Made by a program: the position numbers and the translations under genes. DNA of 64,000 nt from Helianthus annuus (taxonomy: Eukaryota; Streptophyta; Magnoliopsida; Asterales; Asteraceae): assembly GCF_002127325.2 (NCBI RefSeq), contig NC_035448.2, positions 59,635,577-59,699,576 on the forward strand, given 5' to 3'. The stretch's first letter is position 1, and each line of letters starts with the position of its first letter. This document shows positions 42,561 through 54,349 of the stretch, piece by piece. The notes under the pieces are model-generated. The model saw only the letters and a program-made list of their open reading frames with translations. It was not told the origin of the DNA and did no database searches.

Positions 42561-43451
42561 TTGTTTGTGCAGGTAGATGTTTTGCAGGTACCATCTTTCA
42601 ATATGAATTGGGTAGATGATGATCCGTGTGAGTGTTGCGGAAGCGGAGAGCACTATTTAGAGGATTGCTCTGTTTTCTACGAAAAAGTTCAAGCCAACAA
42701 GGAACGGGAAGACTACCTCAGCGGATTGTTTGAATATAGGAGGGCGGATTATGAAGATTTCAATGGTCCATCCTCATATTATCCATACGATAATCCACCA
42801 CCACCACATTATCAAGAGTACTACTATGAACCCGAATTGCCACATTTCTCAAGTTACCGGGAGGTGTATGATGATTATTATAATGAATACCCTCAACCGG
42901 CATACGAGGAACCTCAAGACTCAATAAGTTCCAAGCTCGATGCCATCATGAATGCCATCACCACTTCAAATCAAGAGATTAAGATGGAATTTGAGGCGAG
43001 AGATAAAGCTCATGAAGCCTTGGCAAAGAAAGTGGGTCAACTCGCCGAAGAATTGGCTCAACTTAGACGAGACCGAGAGGTGTTGGCTAGTGGTACAATG
43101 GTGGATGGTGATGTGGTGGAAGAGGTTATCGATCTTCCTGAGCAAGAAGTTGCGTGTTTGAACCGAGCGGAAGACATAACACCGCAAGACGGGTCAGAAC
43201 CGAAAGAAGCCCACGTTCATGCCTATCCTTCTCCCATACTTATCACTCCAACCAACAAAGTTAGGGATGAGGGTTCGGGTATAAGGATTCGAAGGGTGGC
43301 GTTGCAAGACATTGGCCAATTCGTCAAGAAACGACCCCAAAGTAGCTTAATACGCATGCCGCGTAAAATAAAAAGAGAATGGATCCGGCATGCCAAATAC
43401 CGAGCGTATGTAGGCAACTCGGTAGGAAAATGTGCACTTCGACCACCATGA
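42561..43451 (+). CDS. Element 3 Gag-like zinc-knuckle protein (296 aa)
   Basis: A CX2CX4HX4C knuckle, CECCGSGEHYLEDC, lies near the N-terminus at about residues 23-36. Next is a Tyr/Pro-rich segment (about 60-120, YEPELPHF, YNEYPQPAYEEP), a coiled-coil-like stretch (about 122-172, IMNAITTSNQEIKMEFEARD and KKVGQLAEELAQL), and a basic C-terminus (KKRPQSSLIRMPRKIKREW). The knuckle would bind RNA and the coiled coil could multimerise, consistent with a Gag role. The real start may be Met15 (42603), just before the knuckle. The frame is intact in a young element, so it may still be selected. It lacks the usual Gag core fold I would recognise, and it differs from the gypsy Gags elsewhere in the window. 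Confidence 0.75.
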   Translation: MFVQVDVLQVPSFNMNWVDDDPCECCGSGEHYLEDCSVFYEKVQANKEREDYLSGLFEYRRADYEDFNGPSSYYPYDNPPPPHYQEYYYEPELPHFSSYREVYDDYYNEYPQPAYEEPQDSISSKLDAIMNAITTSNQEIKMEFEARDKAHEALAKKVGQLAEELAQLRRDREVLASGTMVDGDVVEEVIDLPEQEVACLNRAEDITPQDGSEPKEAHVHAYPSPILITPTNKVRDEGSGIRIRRVALQDIGQFVKKRPQSSLIRMPRKIKREWIRHAKYRAYVGNSVGKCALRPP

Positions 43452-45322
43452 GAGGTAAATCAGGTATTATTGTTGTAGAGTTTGTACTAGTATTCGTTTA
43501 TTTTATTTTTTAGTTAAATGAACGTTGTGGGTGTGTTCCCTATATAACCCTCACGAGACCTACTCGTCCTCCCGAGCTATCGGGAGGTTTAAAGGGCTTG
43601 CGTGCATATGCTAAATGCCGTCGTGATTCCTACGAAAGTGAGTTAGGATTGTTGTTATTGTAAAATATTTTCCACATAAAATCAAAGTAAAATAATGCAT
43701 GGCTTGGTAATAATTTCATAAAAGTGGTAGAACTAGGTGACTAACAAGTTTTGATGGTTGTGAGAAGCATGCTTCTACACAAGGGTTAAAATTTGTAGGT
43801 ACATTATGTTCGTGAGACGACCGCTTTGTTGAAAAGATGAAGAGCACACGAGGAACTAGCGAAAAACCAGGTGCATACGTTTCTTTTTATCTTTGATTTT
43901 TAGTTAGCAAATAAGTGGACTGTAAATTGTATTTTAATTTCCGGGGTGAAAAATTGGGAAGGTAGTTGTGTCACATCCCTTGTGCATTTTTAAAACTCTA
44001 GTTCCTACACATTGAGGACAATATGTACCTCAAGTGTGGGGATGGGGGAGTAGTAAAAATTTTCGATTTTGACCCGTTCATTTAAACACTACACATTGAG
44101 GACAATGTTTATCTCAAGTGTGGGGATGGGGGAAATTTCAAAAATTTTTCAAAATGTCTTGGCTTGAAGTGATCTTAAAAGCACAAGTAACTAAGTCAAC
44201 GAGGGATGGCACAACCCATTTGGTCTTTTGTCATGGTCAAGTTTAAATAATTAGCATGACGGGTATTTAGCGGGTGGTTATTTGGGAATAATCCGCCTAA
44301 GAAACTAGCATTTGATGCATGTCACATACCATACCCTTGATACATGTGAGGTTTTGAGCCACTTTTATATCATAGGATTACATATTCATGTTTCTTTGTT
44401 TGAGTGGACCATTAGTCATGTATTGTAGAACTTGCGACTTTTGATACGTTTGAGACTATAGACCGAATACAAGCATGAGAATGATTAAGGCATTAGGTAA
44501 ACCTTTTCCTTTTAAACCATTTATATATCCTTACCCAAACAAGTCCCCTAGTCGCCCAATTTGAGCCTAAACCTTTCATTTGACAACCCACTTAGCCCAT
44601 AACCATAAGCCTTTTCTTTTTAAACCCGTGTGATGAAAATTCGATTATAGGAACTTAAGTTTGTATAGTTGTGATTCATTTGTATTGAAAAAAAAGAGAA
44701 AAAAAATCAGAAAATGTTGCGAAAAAGAATGAAAAAGCATTGAGAAAAACACAAAAAGATGTGCTAGTAGTTTGTTGAATAAAAGGCGAAAGTTGTTGCC
44801 TCATAGTTGATGTTTAAATTTAGTTTTGTTTAGTTTAGTGGTTTGTAATAAAAATCGAATTTTTCATCACCTTAGCCACTTTAAAAATATCCTATTCCAT
44901 ACCCTTAGCCTAGCCCCGTTACAACCCTTTAAAGCCCTTTTGACTTATGCTTGTTATTTGTGTTCGGTGGTGGAGAATGATTGAGTTGCAAGCTTATGCG
45001 GGTACGTGTTCTAATCGGTTTGAGTGATTATTTCAAAAGCGCTAATGCATCAATTATTAGCCAATTTTAAACCGAGTGGAGAGAACATTGTGAGGGATGT
45101 GCATTAAATGCGATTTTCATGGGCGGGTTAATCTTGGATAACCATTTTTACATGATTAATCATTTATTGCTAAATATGTCAAAAATTGTAGAAAGTTTGA
45201 ACGGGGCATGACATTAAACCTTAACTTAGTCTCGGGAATGGGATGTGTGTTTCTTGTTCGACCCACGTGAAAGTGAGAAACAGATTTGCTTGAGGGCAAG
45301 CAAACGACAAGTGTGGGGATGT
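43452..45322 (+). other. Non-coding 3' internal region of element 3
   Basis: No conserved protein. Contains a perfect 8-bp-stem hairpin CCTCCCGA-GCTA-TCGGGAGG (43568-43587), a twice-repeated ACATTGAGGACAAT..CTCAAGTGTGGGGATGGGGG module (about 44009 and 44093), and the 3' PPT CAAGTGTGGGGATGT (about 45308-45322) directly before the LTR. Confidence 0.6.
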
Positions 45323-46671
45323 TGATCGGTGCATTTTAGCTATACGTTATTAGATACTAATTATGATAAAAATGCATTGATAAGGATATAAAATATATTG
45401 TTCTAAAGAGTTTTTATATGTTGTGGGTTATGAATAAAAATGTGCAATAATGGTAAAATATATTTAATATATACTTTCATAGAATTAATTGTTAGGTGTT
45501 TAAAACAATTAAAGGAGTTGTGAGAATTACGTAGAATTGTATGAGAAAGACATGAATGCAATTAAATGTCTTCACATATAACATTGATTTTCATGGTCAA
45601 ATTAATTAAATGTTAGTGAAATAACAAGCAGGTTACGAAGATCATGATATTGTTGGGGTAATTGAAGTTTAGAATATTATAAGGCAATTGGGCCATGCCC
45701 ATTCAACTTTGGTGTACCGCAAAAGAAGCCCAAGAATGGTGGAGCTTGGAGTTGTGTTGTTAGTGGGCGACACAAGAATTAATTGAAGGCCCACTTCGCA
45801 GAAATTGTATTATGATGCAAATACACATTAGAGGAGGGACGGTTACGAAAGAAAAAAAAAACGAAAAGTGGGGGACGGTTACGAGTGGAGAGGAGGTCGC
45901 ACAAGGAGTAACAGCCCTTGGCTGTTAGGCACGGAGACCAAGAAAGAAAAACACGGGATTTTGGGTTGAGGATTTTGAACACAATGCGCGGCTAATCTCC
46001 TAGTGTTTCACCCCGGTGTAGACATTGTAAGAATTCTAGGGTTTCGACATTTTGTATTTGATTTGATTCCGTGACAATTTGTGTTTGACTATTTGAAGTT
46101 TATGATAATTGTCTTACGTTTGTATTGAATTCACGAATTGTCGAGTGAGTAATGAAATTTGACTTCGTGAAACGAATATGCGTAATTATGCCTTATCATA
46201 GATAGGATTTACATGTTCTTGGTAAAGAAGTGCACTGCAGTCCGTTGTCTTTGACGTTGATAGCTTTTGGCACCTAAGCCACGTGACACTAAATGCGTTA
46301 ATTATCAAATCAATTGAATCAAGTTAAAACATGTAGGAACCCTAGGTCTTGCAATTGTCGAACCAGGTGTGATCCGTATTCTCAATTCTTGTTTCAACTT
46401 CCTAGTTAGTATTTTAGTTGCAATTTTAGTTAATCAAAAGTGTTTTAGATAATACCCATTGTCGGTTCATTCCGATATATTTTCAACTCAATTAAACAAA
46501 AAAAAATTAGCAAACTTCATAATTACTTTGTACATTTTTGTAAATAGTCTAACTAATCGAACAGGTCGTGCAATACTAACCACATGCTCTTCGTGGATAC
46601 GATACCCGACTTACCCTAGCTACCTAGGTTTAATTGGGTTTTTGACTGATTGGGACGACACGGTCACGTCA
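45323..46671 (+). repeat. Element 3, 3' LTR
   Basis: 1349 bp, partner of 41095-42442. Confidence 0.95.
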
Positions 46672-46676
46672 GTATG

Positions 46677-48147
46677 CGCGACACATGTCCATCAGACACG
46701 TGAAGTAAAGTGATGTGATCCCTAGCAACCCCTGTCCATGACAGGTGCTGAGTCCAAACTATATTACTATCGTTGCTAGAGGCGGTATAGCGTAACATTG
46801 TCTAAGCATAGTAACAAGCATTCATAGATCACGTATAACATGCGGGAGCGGTTAGCGTTAAAAGTGTTTGCGTTGTGTGTTGTTGTGTTTTGATAGAGAA
46901 CATATGTAACACCCAAAGTGCGTTAAAAGAAAATGGGTTCGAGTATACTCACAGTGCGTGTTTAAACAAGTAAACATAGCCTTGATTGGATTGAAGGGAG
47001 CGCGTGGGAGTTAGCCTAATCATAGAACAGCGGCGTAAGCGTTGAACAACATGTAAACAGTGTGTCGAATGGTGGGGTGTTCGGATGGTGATCCGAACGG
47101 ATGTGTATCCATTCGATCGGATGGTCATCCGAGCGGATGGCCATTTGAACGGATGGCCATTCGAATGAGATGTGGATGTTTGTAAATTGTTTTGAAAATT
47201 TTGAAGTTTTCGTTGTAGCGTTTTAAACAATGTAAAGTATATACGCCAAGTCATCCGGTCGGATGGTCATCCGGACGGATGGCCATTCGATCGGGTGGCT
47301 ATTCGATTGAGAAATTGGTAGTTTGAAGCTTAACCAAATTGTTTTGAACAAGGAATAGTAGAAGGGTCAGACCACCTGGTCGAATGGTCATCCGATTGGA
47401 TGGTCATCCGATCGGATGGCCACTCGAGTGGGCGATCTTGTTGTTTGAATATTTAACAAAGTTTTCTAAGTAAAAGTTTTGAGTTTTAACGGAGACGGCG
47501 TGACGACGTGTCAAACAACGGAAACATACCAAGATTCAGTTCATTCGATCGGATGGGAACCACCCCATTCGATCAGATTCACTGTTTTGATGAAGATTCA
47601 TGTTCAACCCGTGAATTGGTCATCTCTCCGGTGGAAATCCGTTTTCAAACCGGCTCTTAACTAGGAAGTGAGTAGAGAGTCTGAATGAGTATGGATTCCG
47701 TCGGTTTTGTGTATAAAGTGAAGAAAAGTTGAAGAAAAGTTGAAAACAGTTGAAAAATGTTGAGATCTTGTTGAGATTCGTGTTGAATAGTGTGGAAATC
47801 CTTTAGATCTGGACAAATCTTGATGAGATTATGTCACACAACAGTTTGCATAAGCAACTGAGTGAGAACCACCTTCAAGGAGTCCAAATCAGGCGATTTC
47901 AAGAAGAAAATGTGCGATCTTGATGGAGAAGATGATGTAGAAGTGTGTAGTGATGATGATTGTACAAGATTTGAGGAGAAATACTTACGAAATAGCCTTG
48001 AATCTTGAGAAAAAGGGACTGAGAGTGTCTAGAATGCAGCTGGTAGGATGGAGACGTCAAATCAGTGAAAGGACGTATACAGCGGTATTTATTGGGTGAG
48101 AGAGGAGAGTTAAGGCGGTGCGAGTAAGTGCATCTGGTCGGATGGCC
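46677..48147 (-). repeat. LTR of family A (copy 3), right part
   Basis: Resumes the LTR split by element 3. Shares TAACACCCAAA.GTGC and TATACTCACAGTGCGTG with copy 1 and carries its own CCGATCGG/ATGGCCATCCGA arrays (about 47080-47170 and 47250-47430). It lacks the distal end and breaks at the Copia LTR. Confidence 0.75.
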
Positions 48148-48453
48148 ATCAGAAAAGCTTTTCTGATCAAAGGATAAGAGGATAAGAAGACAGGGTTATC
48201 CAATCTTCTCTGTTCCCCATTATTCCCAGATCATGTTTGTGACTTTCTTTCTCTTTCTTCAATCTCTATATAAGAGATACATTTCTATTGTAAACTTTGT
48301 ACCTCACCAAGAAATATAAACTCCTAGTTACCCGTGGACGTAGGTCAGTTTATACCGAACCACATAAATCTTTGTGTTCTTGATTGTGGCGGATTGTGTG
48401 AGATCAGAGTGCGTGTGGTCCGAGTTCGTGTGTGAGAGCGTTCAATCCTAACA
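48148..48453 (+). repeat. Element 4, 5' LTR (5' truncated)
   Basis: Matches 56816-57118 closely, including CTATATAAGAGAT (a likely TATA box at about 48267) and CCTAACA at the end. Confidence 0.85.
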
Positions 48454-49197
48454 ACTGGTATCAGAGCACATGGCTCTTGATCGACTCACACGAACATGAG
48501 GTGTACAAGAAAGAGAAGATACTGACCTGTGATACCGGAACTAGGGTTCAGGTCAGAAGCCGTTGCCGTCAGAATCACGGCCGCCGCCGTCAGAATCGCG
48601 GCCACCGCCATCAGAATAGCCTCCACCGCCATCAGAACCGTCTCCATCGCCATCAGAAGCCGCCGCCACTGCAAGAACCGCCACCGCCTCCGTTCTCTTC
48701 ACCCTCGCGACTAGGGTTTGCTGACCCAGTAGCCACTGTTACTTAGGGTTTTCGATCCCTGCCTTTTCTAGGTGTTGATTGCGTCCAGAAGAGAAGAAGG
48801 AGAGCAGATTTGTTTTGTTCAGCGGGGAAGAAGAAGCTATATGTGCTTTATGTCTGTTTTTTTTTGTGGAGAATTGAGGTTTCTCAATTTGACCAAGGAG
48901 GCCCCTCAACTTTAAACAAAGAAGAAAATTGGGTTTGGTTATTTTTTATTTAATCCTTTGGCAGTAGTAGCCAAACTTTTATTTGTCAAAGAACTAAGTT
49001 TTTTTTGGGGCATTAAGCAGAAGGTTTATAATTTCAAGATCAGTTTTTTTGACCGGTTAAACCAGCAATTTTTCAGTATATCGTTTTGTTGAAGATCAAA
49101 GAAACAAAACCGTAGACCAGTGCTTGTTTCGGTTGTTTCAGTTTGATTTTCGGTTTATTTTTCGATTTCAGTTTCGTTTTGTTGTGTTTCAGTTATC
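48454..49197 (+). other. Element 4 PBS and leader
   Basis: PBS ACTGGTATCAGAGC at 48454-48467. The leader holds about five imperfect CCGCC(A/G)TCAGAA units at 48560-48665 that create a spurious His/Arg-rich open frame. Confidence 0.6.
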
Positions 49198-49492
49198 ATG
49201 GCAGAAGACGGGAAGGTGCAAATCGAAAAGTTTAACGGTACAGATTTTAGCTGGTGGAAGATGCAGATTGAGGCATTATTGGTTCAAAAGGATCTTGATA
49301 TTGTTTTATCAGGAGATAGACTAGAAAGGGTGGAACCAGCAAATTGGGAATCAAAAGACAGGAAAGCCAGGGTAGTTATTACATTGGCGTTATCAAAGAC
49401 TGTGACATTCAACATCATGAAGGAAACCACAACTAGTGGCATGATGTTAGCCCTATCTAACATATACGAGAAGCCTTCAGCAGCTAATAAGG
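49198..49492 (+). pseudogene. gag: Copia Gag N-terminal part, interrupted
   Basis: MAEDGKVQIEKFNGTDFSWW, then WKMQIEALL and a later NIYEKPSAANK stretch, is the typical start of plant Copia Gag (UBN2/DUF4219 type). It is broken at codon 98 by the LTR of another element. The middle of Gag (roughly 130 residues) is missing, and coding resumes at 55797 at the second half of the zinc knuckle. Confidence 0.8.
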
Positions 49493-50723
49493 TGTCACAC
49501 CCAGAAATTATCAGAGCTGGCGTGACTAAACTGGTATCTTCATTGCACAACGGAAGAAAAATAAGCTAAGACTTTTAGAAAATGAACGCCCACTAAGTAC
49601 TCGAATCTCCAATGGTTCTCCTATTCCAACCGTGCCATAATTTCTGAAATGCAACCTGAGGAAGAAACATGCGAAAAATCAACATAAAGTTAAGCGAGTT
49701 CAAAGTTTGTTTGTAAAAGATTTGAAATAAATCTTTTGAATAACCGGTTTGTGAAATAATATTGAGAAAACGAATTTAGAAATCATTTTCTTGCCAGGTT
49801 TTATGGTTTTATGGAACTTTGTATTTGTAACGCATTCGTAAAACGATGTATTTGTAAACTCTCGTATTTGTAATTTTCGTATAACCGTAAATGCCCACCC
49901 TGACTTTGACTTCATGCCCGCACAATCCGATGCCCTGAATTTGTATAAAACATGGTATTTAATTTGTATAAATCAAGTATTTCTGTAAGTATGTATGTCC
50001 CTGGTATGTAGCAATAAGGAAAAAGAGATCACCAATGGGTTGCAAGGCCACTGGTATGTGTGAAGTGATGCAGGAAAACTCAAACCTAGCAAATTTTTTA
50101 CCGGGCCTCGGCTGTAAGACACAGTCACCACTATGGGCCGCCCCGACCTCATGGGTGTGGGCTCGCTACACCTAAATCTTGTAGTAAAGATCTAATATAT
50201 TATGTGCAGGTTTAGGCTTGCGGGTTTTGGGCTTGGGCCCAGGGCCCACAAGCCCATCTCGTGTGTTAGTGGCCCGTAATTCCTACGAGACCCGATGTCA
50301 AAACTCGAACTCCGTTTAACATCAAAAGATAACATTTTAGTATTAAAATACATAATATACGGTCGGTAGTCATTCTTTGCACGCCCGTTCGTCGATTACG
50401 GTAATAATCACGAAAAATTGTATCGTTGCCGTCTTTAATCCGTTTTTCGATCCGGTTTCGACTGTAGTTACTAAAATTAAATTACGAAGCTAAAATATAT
50501 CGTAAAAACTTATTATTTGTCGGCGTTGTCAGTATCTTGTACGGTATCAGTTCGTTGTCGCGCAATATTGAGCAGGTACCGTTCGCGCACTGTAAAGTCG
50601 TATAGACGTTCCTAGACACTCCAAAGGCCTAATTAAGTTAATTTGCGTCATAAACATTATTTATTGTCGCGTTAATCACCTGTTAATCACGTAATTAAGA
50701 GCCGTAAATCACCGGTTATCACA
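49493..50723 (-). repeat. LTR of a gypsy-like remnant (element 5)
   Basis: TGTCACACCCAGAA...GGTTATCACA, 1231 bp, followed by a TTCTCCCCCTG tract and an AAATTTCCTCC..CGAAATTT pair, the mirrored 3' LTR-PPT layout of the other gypsy families here, so it is a 3' LTR on the minus strand. No partner LTR or TSD is seen. Confidence 0.7.
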
Positions 50724-51090
50724 TTCTCCCCCTGTTAATGAAATTTCCTCCTCGAAATTTAGACTATGTTATCTCCTCAGAATTGTGTTGTTCGCAGGTA
50801 AGTCCTAATAATAACAAAGTGAATGACCGCGTAATTGAAACAAGACTTATTCGAATCATGTGAATTTAATGACATTCCTCAACAATAAGAACCCAATGGT
50901 TTAAAAGACATGTCAAAGGAAACGAGACGTATAGGTACAGTCACTAATGTGACTAAGTTAACAGGGGTCCAACAATGAACAAGAACTTCGACCAATCGAA
51001 TTCCGTATGAACGTTCACAATATGTAAATGAGTTCTAGAAGCAATAACATCCACTGGATGAACTTAGAATCAACAATCTCAATGTACTAG
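50724..51090 (-). other. Element 5 internal region, left part
   Basis: PPT-proximal non-coding DNA. It is interrupted by the solo LTR at 51091 and continues at 54350. Confidence 0.5.
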
Positions 51091-54000
51091 TGTCACACCC
51101 CGGTTTCCACGTGTTTCACCGGTGGGCCCGGTGGGGGTTTACCGTGACGTAGTTAGCAACAATATAGTCAAACCACACAATATTTAAATGCACAGCGGAA
51201 GCATAAAGATAGATTATATTTTAACCATCAAATGTAATATGCAAGTATCACAAGTAGTTGAAATGAATCCACAGGGGATCAAAATAAAAATAGAAATAAT
51301 TGTTCAACAGATAATGGCATCCCAAGCTTGCGAGACTCTAATGATGCTAAGGAGTGGCCAGCCTATTTCGTACAGAACCTGCATTTAATCTTTTTGGGGA
51401 AAATACGTCAGTTTACACTGGTAAATACATTCAACCGAAACTTTTGTAAAATGTTTAATAAAATTGATTTAAATGCACAAGGCACAAACTCTTTATAACT
51501 TGGGATAATTAATAAGTCAATCTTGTAAAAGAATTACATGTTCACTATGCGTTCGGTCGCCCGGGTCGTGCTGGGTTTAAGGTTAATTGACACACCACAT
51601 AGCATAAAACTGCGGCGGGAAAACCAATGGTTATACCTTTATAATTATGGACACATTGTCGGGTGTACGCCTACACCCGCGTGTCAAGGTCGTGGCCATG
51701 TCGTAAAATGCTGCCAAGGATATCCAGGACATGGTCATTAAGCTCCCAAAGGCGTAAAGCCAACAAAACCAATTTTTAAACGGGTCACATTGATAATACC
51801 CAACTACTAATGAGTTGGGGTCAATTGCCCGACCAAGCGGTATTTTAAAATACCGTAACCCAAGCCCGTATAACGGAAAATAAGTTAAAAGTATTTACCT
51901 GAGCAAGTAATAACCTCAATCAAACAAATGCAAGTATCTTTTACTAGTCTCCTATTCTGGAACGCAGGTTTATAACAACCTATTAGAATTCTAACGGGTC
52001 TTTAATTTAGCCTTAGCTTAGATCGGTTAGTTTCGAAAGATAAATACGGTTTAATCGCATGAAGGGAGAAAACCGGGAATGGAATGTGGTTTGGACCCAA
52101 CAAGTTTGAAGACTTGTTTTATATGGGTATAATAACCACACTCTGGATTTTGAAGTAAAAACGACAAGGTTTGACCCGTTTCGGCTAGTTTATGTAAACC
52201 AGTTACATAAACCGAACCGTGCGCGCAAAAGGCGTAACGGGTATCCGTAAGAGTCCTACACAGGTTTCCTTAGTCAATATGCTTTAAGGAAGTTGTGGTA
52301 TCAGTAGGATACCTTCCATAATGCCCGTAATGAGTTTAATTTCAATATATGCCCCGTAGGGGGTATTTCGGTCATTTTAAGATTAAAAAGAGGTTTCCGA
52401 GTTCTACAGGAAATCTGAGTTTTCCGAACAGTTTATAAAGTTCAAAATACTGTATTTATTATTTAAAATCAGTAGCAACTGGATTCGGGTCGGAATACAT
52501 TGTAGAACTCAAGTTATGTCCGAAAAGGGTATATTCGGTATTTACCGAACCGATGCCATAACCGCAGGTTATGAGGAGGTTAAAAATTATTAAAAATCTT
52601 AAAAAATCCCAAAATATTATTTTACATCAGTGTGTAAAAGATTTGGTGTCGAAATTTGGGTTTAGATAGGCTTTATGCTAATTGCGCCATTTAATTACTA
52701 AAGTTTCCGTAATTGCGCTATTTAGCATAACTCCTATTCTAGACCTCGGATTGACATGAAATTTTAGGGACATGCTTAGAAATCAGTAACTAAGGTTATT
52801 GTCCTTTCACATGTCCAAATTTCTCGTTTTAAAGTAAAAAGGAGTTATGGTCAAGTTTTAAGCTTTTAACGGAAATGTGCAAAAGACTCGGACAAACAAC
52901 GAACCGGTCACAGAGGGTTATACCATCATGTAACCTGGTCCTAAGAGAGTCCTAAGGCATATCTAAATCATACCATAACGGGTCAGAACTGAAGTCAAAG
53001 CAAAAGTCAAAGTTTTGCGACTTTCGGTTCCGAACTGGGTCAAAACAGTAAATGGTCGGATCAAACAAGCTTAGACCATTTATAATACTTATTATCATGT
53101 TGTATGAGTGTTAAAACAGGTTACACGCCATCTACATTACTGATTATGCATTAAATCAAAAATTAGCATTTTGTTGACTTTTTTTAAGCAAGTTTGACTC
53201 GACATTTGGACTAGTTAGAGTGGGAATCAGAGGGTGCCCTTTTAAGGGTTTAATGCCCACATAATTACCAACATATAACTACCTTTGATTCAGCTAATCA
53301 CTGGACCAATAGTGACTAATCGTTTAGTCAACCGTTAATTACGACGGTTTGACTTTTAAGCTATAACTAAGCGAAAACTTAACTAAGAAAGGTTAAGGGT
53401 GCTTACCAAAGTCCTATGCACAACTAGGGATGGCTTGGTTCTGCTTTGGAGCTCCAGAATGTGCAGATTGAAGTTGTGAACACAATGTTGCACATGAAGG
53501 CCTTTATATAGTGTTCATAAGGCACTAGATTGTTGACAACCAAGTCTACACCTGATCATTGATCATCAACAAGTGTCCCTAAGGGCCCTTAAGCATGTAG
53601 GGGGCGCCCATGCTGCAACATTAATGGATCTAAGTCGGTTAGAGTGGAAAAGGCAGGCATGGAGCAAAAAAATTCGACCAGATAGGCCTAGGCGTGACGC
53701 AGAGGACCCCCCCTGGGCCTCGCGTCGCGCGACCCCCTCTCTGACTCAAATCCAAATTTTTGATTTTTGCGATTTGATCCTTGGCTCTTCAAACTCTGAT
53801 TGGCCATCATTTTCATGCACATTGAGCCCTCCAAATTGATGTTTAGGGGCTTCAAGACCTATACCCATTTCGTTAAGTCCCCGGTTAACTTTATTGTCAC
53901 CCGAAAAGTCATAACTTTCAACGTTGACGCTTTAATCCCTCGCATACGAATTTGATCAGAACTTACTCATATGATAACGAAACTTTATGAAATTTATATC

Positions 54001-54349
54001 GTGCATTCTAGTGAGCATAATTAACCGTTACAAAGCTCCGGGTTTGTCAAAAGGTCACTCAGAGGTACAACTTAAACATGTTGACACATTTGACCCCTGT
54101 AGTTTGTAATTTCTCACTTTCTTCCACATTTCGATCCGTATGATCCATGATTCATCCATTTGAAGGTACGAGCATCATTTAGGGTTACTGTACAGTATAT
54201 TTATCCCTCGTTGACATTTTGAACCCTCGGATTCACATACTTTCTATGCTTGTCAACTTTAGTCCTTATTTAATATCTATAACCACGTGTAAACTTATGA
54301 CACGTGTCAATACATTATAGGACGCAAAATTTTGAGGTGTTACAACTAG
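51086..54349. mobile_element. Solo LTR of family B (3254 bp) with TSD ACTAG
   Basis: The LTR 51091-54344 starts TGTCACACCCCGG and ends GAGGTGTTACA, flanked by perfect ACTAG (51086-51090 and 54345-54349). No internal region, PBS or PPT is attached, so it arose by recombination between two LTRs. A second family member begins at 60973. Open frames in it are not conserved between the two copies and are not called as genes. Confidence 0.9.

Larger units (their letters stand above)
41090..46676 (+). mobile_element. Element 3: non-autonomous LTR element with Gag-like gene, both TSDs
   Basis: Spans 41095-46671 (5577 bp) with TSD GTATG (41090-41094 and 46672-46676). LTRs 41095-42442 (1348 bp) and 45323-46671 (1349 bp) differ by a handful of substitutions and A-run lengths. 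The PBS is TGGCGCCGTTGC, the Asp-type primer used by Athila-related gypsy elements (inference). The internal 2.9 kb encodes one zinc-knuckle protein and no protease, RT, RNase H or integrase, so it must borrow them. This is the layout described as TR-GAG. Confidence 0.9.

Noticed and set aside
48432..48746. His/Arg-rich 104-codon open frame in the Copia leader
   Set aside because: Created by the CCGCC(A/G)TCAGAA repeats; it starts across the LTR-PBS boundary and has no known counterpart.
53573..53839. 88-codon frame in the family B solo LTR
   Set aside because: The matching stretch of the second family B LTR (about 63650-63880) does not keep the frame.
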